Source of the DNA: Lathyrus oleraceus
Taxonomy: Eukaryota; Streptophyta; Magnoliopsida; Fabales; Fabaceae
DNA length: 64,000 bases
Reading direction: 5' to 3'
Assembly (NCBI RefSeq): GCF_024323335.1
Contig: NC_066585.1
Coordinates: forward strand, 535,054,082-535,118,081
Under the pieces are notes generated by a model. That model ran no database searches, had not been told where the DNA came from, and saw only the letters and a program-made list of their open reading frames with translations. Shown one piece after another: positions 59,725-64,000 of the stretch (the first letter of the stretch is position 1; each line of letters opens with the position of its first letter). Made by a program: the position numbers and the translations under genes.

Positions 59725-61202
59725 TGATCGCGACTTAGTAAGTCTATGGGAATCGTGACTGCAAGTGCACAGTCCTATCGCGTAGTTTTAAAGATTATCG
59801 AACCCACAAGGACTAATAATCAAACGTATTATGGTCTAATGTTGCTATGTAAATCTAAGGCTGATGATCGTTCTAAGATTGGAGGTATGAAGAGAAATAA
59901 CTATAACGTAAATAGAAGATTAATAAAGATATGCGATAAAGGGATATCGGTATGTAACGCATCAAACTTCGGGAATTCGATAGATAGTTGGTGTAATCTT
60001 ATTGGTCAAAATATTCTTCAGTAGAAATTATTTATAGAAAGGACTTAGTCTCACACTCTCATTTTTATTGACTCTGACCATACTCCTAAACCAGAATGCT
60101 TGGCTCTCGCGGTCTCATTTTGAATTTGAAAGTAATTTTTGAATATAAATAAAGTCTAATTAATCCTAAAGCGTTCTCGCTGTGTTTAGGATTAATGCCT
60201 AGTTTCAGTTATCTGGTTAAAATTTCAAACTCTCGTTCTTGTTGACCGTAACCTTAGTTTGTTTTGTACTCTCGACCGAAAAACAGTTTGATTAAAATAA
60301 GAAACTAAAAACCGGAAAAATAAGTTTTATAAAAACTAACACCAATTATTTATGAATTCCGTCGTTTCGACGGTCTTTACATACCGATACCTAAGGGTTT
60401 AGTCGGACATGGATCCGGTAACAGACATGATATTTGGAAAATCAAACATGCAATAAGGCATAAATAAATAAAACAACAATCAAAATAAAACCTGAATTAC
60501 AAATTGAGAACTGGAACTGAATCTTGATTCTTCGATTAAAATAATATCGGCAGGCTTTGGCAATGAGTAACCGTTACAATTGAATTCAAATGCGTAAATG
60601 ATAAATCGCAATAGTCCCCGATGTGGAGAGCTATTACTTTTACAATGTAAGAAAACTGCCTAGAAAACAAAAAGAAAATAATTTTGACTAAAAATAATCT
60701 GTAGGTTAAAAACTGGAAGAAGAGAGAGATCCCAACGAGTCTGAGAGAGAGTCCTTATATATTTTCCACATCCCTAATTTGTAGCGAAGGTGGGTGGATT
60801 CGTGGCTAGAAACATGGAGAAAAAGAGGGAAGACTAGGTTGTGGCGGTTGCCACAACCCTAGTCTTTGACTCCTCGGCGAGCGCCACCAATATAGGGTTG
60901 AGCGCCACCATTCCTCATGCTTGGTAGCGGGCGCCACCACCTCCTTTGCTCCATGTGGCAGGCGCCACACACCCTAGATGATGGGCGCCACAAGCCCATT
61001 TGCTTTGGTGGCCCATTATCTCTATTTTTCTCCATTTTCTTCTCTTTTTCTTTTATTTTTGCTATTTTCCATTTTGCTTGCTGTAAACCTTTTAATCGAT
61101 AAATACCTGTAATAAACATAAAATACTGCGTAATAATAAGTGTTAATCAAGTAAAAAGCAATGCATATGGAGCCAAAAATACGATACGTTTTCGCGTTTT
61201 CA
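59725..61202 (-). repeat. Athila 5' LTR
   Basis: 1478 bp and about 96% identical to the 3' LTR over the stretch I compared. It contains the hairpin cluster at 60832-60995. Confidence 0.95.
60832..60995. repeat. Hairpin cluster GTGGCG..CGCCAC in the 5' LTR
   Basis: Same words as in the 3' LTR, with some G-to-A/C-to-T changes (for example GTAGCGGGCGCCACC and GTGGCAGGCGCCAC). Confidence 0.9.
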
Positions 61203-61800
61203 CCATGGTTGATGAATTTTAGCGGATCATGGTCTTGCAAAAAAGTAAATCATCGTCAAAAAAATTTAATATTATAACAAACATAATTTAAAAAGAATAA
61301 ATCCAACTAAGTTTTACCTTTCCGTTCTAGACATGTCTAACAGTATGGTCTGGGTAAAGAGGAAGTAGTGATAAGTCTGGCGGGCCTCCTCCAAACCCCT
61401 CAGGTGCCTAAGGTGCATCTACTGCCTCCTGGGCCTGGGATGCATTTTCTACCTCATGGGCCCAGAGGGCCTCAGGTACCTATGTTGCCTTCTATGCATA
61501 GGGTACCTCTAGTGTTTGAGGTACCTCTAGTGACTCGGGTACCTATGTTGCCTCAGATGCTTGAACAGGTGAAACATGTTGCCTACGAGAAGATGGAGGC
61601 AGGGATGCATGAGTAGGGGACACTCATCTCCTACGGGAAGAAGAAGACGAAGATACATGAGCCCCTGAAACTGACGCATCCGCATTAACCGGGCTAGAGG
61701 TAACAAGAGCTTGTGATGGTTGACTCTTTTCCCTCTGAACAAGTGCATGTTGTGAAACTATGTTATGCCTCAATCGATATTTTCTATCATTCGTAATGCC
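61203..61800 (-). pseudogene. Plant mobile domain (PMD/MAIN-like) pseudogene, 5' part
   Basis: Reads leftward from about 61800: ITNDRKYRLRHN, a Ser-rich stretch ending SSSSSRRR, then a variable Val/Pro/Glu-rich region with stops, EGFGGGPPDLSLLPLYPDHT and VRHV, followed after a likely intron (donor GGTAAAACTTAG near 61320, acceptor TTTTTTGCAAG near 61235) by DHDPLKFINHG. The last codons run into the Athila insertion; the gene resumes with GQKITGSQKPNE at 48231. GGGP..(T/S).L..Y.DH and the INHG/SHG phrase are typical of PMD proteins. At least four stops (for example TGA at 61616) show decay. Confidence 0.8.
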
Positions 61801-62190
61801 TGTAAGTAAACCACATAAGCGTTACACAATGAGTACAAGAAAAAATTGCCAAAAAATGCACTGAAAAACTCCACATATGCAACTCCAGTTTTGGGGAATC
61901 AAAACGTTGGAAAATTTTGGAGATGTATCTCCGGAATTTTATGTAACTTTCATTAGCGTCAATGGTGGAAATGCAATCCCCCTAAAAATGAAAAAAAATA
62001 GTGCGTTGATCAATAAAAATTCCTATCAAACAAGTTTCTCATTATGTATAAACTATCAAACATGAATAAACTATCTATTTCATAACCTAACCATCAATTT
62101 ATACAAATTTATACAAAAAATCAAAAAAGTTTAGAAAAATCAAAAAACTTACAAATTGTGAGTTAAGAGAGTTTGAGAAACTTAAGTGGT
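61801..62190. other. Upstream flank of the PMD gene
   Basis: No clear coding frame. AAAACGTTGGAAAATTTTGG and GGAGATGTATCTCCGGAA (61919-61936) resemble words at 46563-46620 on the far side of the gene. 62100-62190 is AT-rich and may hold the promoter or leader. Confidence 0.4.
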
Positions 62191-64000
62191 TTAAAGTTGT
62201 TTTTTTAGAAGTGAGGAAGGAGAAAGGGTTCTAGCGCGATATTGAACAATCACATTTTCTTTCTTATATAATCTAACAAGCCCACAAGCATAATTCTTTA
62301 ACCATCTTTGACTCTCCTTACTTTTGATTTCATCCATGAAGGTCCCTATTTCTGATTTTTGCAACCCTTTAATAACATTCAAAGCCTGACACCTAAGATC
62401 AGCATAATTGTCACTTTGGGATTGTACAATCTCCTTTCTTATCTTATCATGAGTCAAATGATAATCAGAGGCATCTATAATCATTCTCTCACTACTACTA
62501 ATAGCCATAGAAGGAAACTCTACCTTAAACTAAGTCTTCTTTGCCATAGTTTCTAAAAGCTTTAACTAAGGCTTTACTCTTCTTACCCTGATGACACTCT
62601 GTGAAAGTAATACATCTTCAATTAATGAACTTAGGTCAACCAAGTTCCACTTCTAACAGTTCATAACCCTTCCCACCTCTTGGATAGCCATTGATGATAC
62701 AATCTAAACTTTACCATCAAAATGAATTAACTTGAATTGTACAATAGGAAAAGCTTTGGCGACCTTCGATTAAGAGTAGTTTTTAAGTTTCCTACTACAA
62801 ATTACAATAGGTGTTTGGAATTTTATTCATGCAAATGAACATATTCCGACCAGGTGAGCTACTTTGGCACCAACCTTACCCCATAAATTTAATGACAATG
62901 CAACGATAATATACATTTTTATCCATTGTCTTTTACAAAAATCATTAATATACTATGAAATAACCTCTCGGAATTCACATGTTATGATGTAAAATCCCAT
63001 ATAGATTGTTCATGTCATGAAATTCTTCACGAGTTGATGATGAATAAACAACAACATTGGAACCTTCTAAAAATATATATAAGCCACATATTTTAGATCT
63101 TTTATTTATGCTCAATTCACCATGTGAAATATTTAGCATACCTCATGTTGTGAAGAAGAAACTCACGATCATCAAACATTTTAAGTCAGACTGTATTAAC
63201 ACCATAAACCTTGTAAGCCTTATTTTCACAATGAATAACTACTCCATCTTGCTCCAGCTTCAAAGTCTCAATTTATTATTTTCATGGATACAAATGATAA
63301 AAGATACCTGAGTCCAAGACTTAACTCTCTTTAGTCTCCAATCCCAACACCCATAATGCATCCGAACTTTCATAACTATCCTTGGCTGAGGAAATTGTAG
63401 TCAGAAAAGAATCATCATTTCCCTTCATCTCAGGACAATCCCTCACAAAGTGATTTTTTTCACAAGTAAAGCGTTTTACCTTTGAATTGTCAAACCTCTT
63501 TGATTTGTACATCCCTATATTCTCACTTCCTCCTCTTGAGACACTCGAACCTTCACCATTATCGTCAATCTTGAAATCTCTCACATTTGAAAATTCTTTG
63601 GATGCGACATGGGTCTAGGCTTCATCCAAAGTAATAATACTTTGTTTAAAATAAAGAAAGGCATCCTTGAAGTACTAAAAGCATATAGGTAATGCGTTTA
63701 ACAACCGTAAATCCTTGTCCTCATCTTTAATCTTTACCACAATATTCTGAAGATCATATATAATCTTGTGAAGTTTTGCCAATTAATCTACTATGAATTT
63801 TTCAGATACCATTTAGAATCAGAAATATTATTATTTTGGACACGATGTATGATCCAAAGAACTGATCATATACAATAATTCAAGTTTGTCTCACATCGAA
63901 CCGTTGTCTTCTCCCTTGCAACATCTCTTAGAACTTTATCCCTGAGGCATAAGAGAATGACACTTTTGTCTTTAACTGCCATCTCGGTCTTCTCTTCTTG
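62191..64000 (-). pseudogene. Copia E gag-pol fragment, same family as copia D
   Basis: It runs off the right edge. From 64000 leftward: gag (TEMAVKDKSVILLCLRDKVL, compare copia D KTEMVDKVRSVIILCLEDTF); 63584-63321 the basic linker and a damaged zinc knuckle (FTCEKNHFVRDCPEMK, first Cys lost), then WVLGLETKES; a protease scrap LDSGIFYH near 63300; integrase pieces at 62925-62560 (ALSLNLWGKVGAKVAHLVG); and 62508-62191 the pre-RT linker (DYHLTHDKIRKEIVQSQSDN, ADLRCQALNVIKGLQKSE). RT proper and the 3' LTR are absent; the fragment ends where the PMD flank begins. Stops are frequent. Confidence 0.85.

Larger units (their letters stand above)
48237..61202 (-). mobile_element. Athila-lineage Ty3/gypsy element, 12.97 kb (Cyclops-like)
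   Basis: LTRs of 1489 and 1478 bp (48237-49725, 59725-61202) begin TGATCGCGA and end TTATCA/TTTTCA on the plus strand. The target duplication CCATG is perfect (48232-48236, 61203-61207). The primer site at 59701-59718 is a perfect tRNA-Asp type. Minus-strand order is gag, protease, RT, RNase H, integrase, then two further ORFs (A 53883-52645, B 51968-50801). In the first 300 aligned LTR bases I count 11 differences, 10 of them transitions (about 3.7%). Size, LTR length and order fit pea Cyclops. Stops, two frameshifts and an RT active-site change make it dead. Confidence 0.96.

Overview
The window is nuclear DNA from a flowering plant, most probably a legume. It is very AT-rich, full of long TA, AG and TAA microsatellites, carries one assembly gap (29808-30687), and holds almost nothing but transposable elements at different stages of decay. 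The legume assignment is inference: the 12.97 kb Athila-lineage element has the size, LTR length and gene order described for the pea element Cyclops, and the left edge resembles a Tat/Ogre-type LTR. I found no intact host gene, tRNA, rRNA or CRISPR array.

Layout, left to right. 1-1012 is the tail of a large LTR. 1420-6693 is an old minus-strand Ty1/copia element (copia A) whose 3' end is tandemly duplicated. 6694-10302 is AT-rich and gene-free apart from a CACTA-like terminus at 9317. A Stowaway-like MITE (10305-10543) abuts a 2.5 kb solo LTR (10550-13066) with a perfect 5-bp target duplication. 14200-18010 is a nest of non-autonomous DNA transposons with a ~250-bp tandem array. About 18212-28166 is a decayed plus-strand CACTA element whose TNP2 transposase pseudogene lies at 24199-27286. 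It is split by a very young copia element (copia B, 19067-23856) with identical LTRs and one long pol frame. 28167-34391 is anonymous sequence with microsatellites and the gap.

34392-40622 is another decayed minus-strand copia (copia C), itself interrupted by a 1.66 kb insertion at 35927-37584. 41258-41442 is a Ty3/gypsy RNase H scrap. 41526-44789 is a plus-strand, internally deleted copia (copia D). 46953-48236 and 61203-61800 are the two halves of a plant-mobile-domain (PMD/MAIN-like) pseudogene. They are separated by the Athila-lineage element at 48237-61202, with target duplication CCATG on both sides. 62191-64000 is a fragment (copia E) of the same family as copia D.

No operon or host pathway is present. 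Genes work together only within each retroelement: capsid (gag), protease, integrase and RT/RNase H drive copying, and LTR, primer-binding site and polypurine tract are the cis signals. The points most worth a second look are in the Athila element: two divergent ORFs of one family downstream of integrase, an internal hairpin-plus-polypurine module, and GTGGCG/CGCCAC hairpin arrays shared by the LTRs and the spacer between those ORFs. Two others stand out: the young copia B with a strong CAGAA word bias and a lost zinc ligand, and the integrase deletion junction shared by copias D and E.
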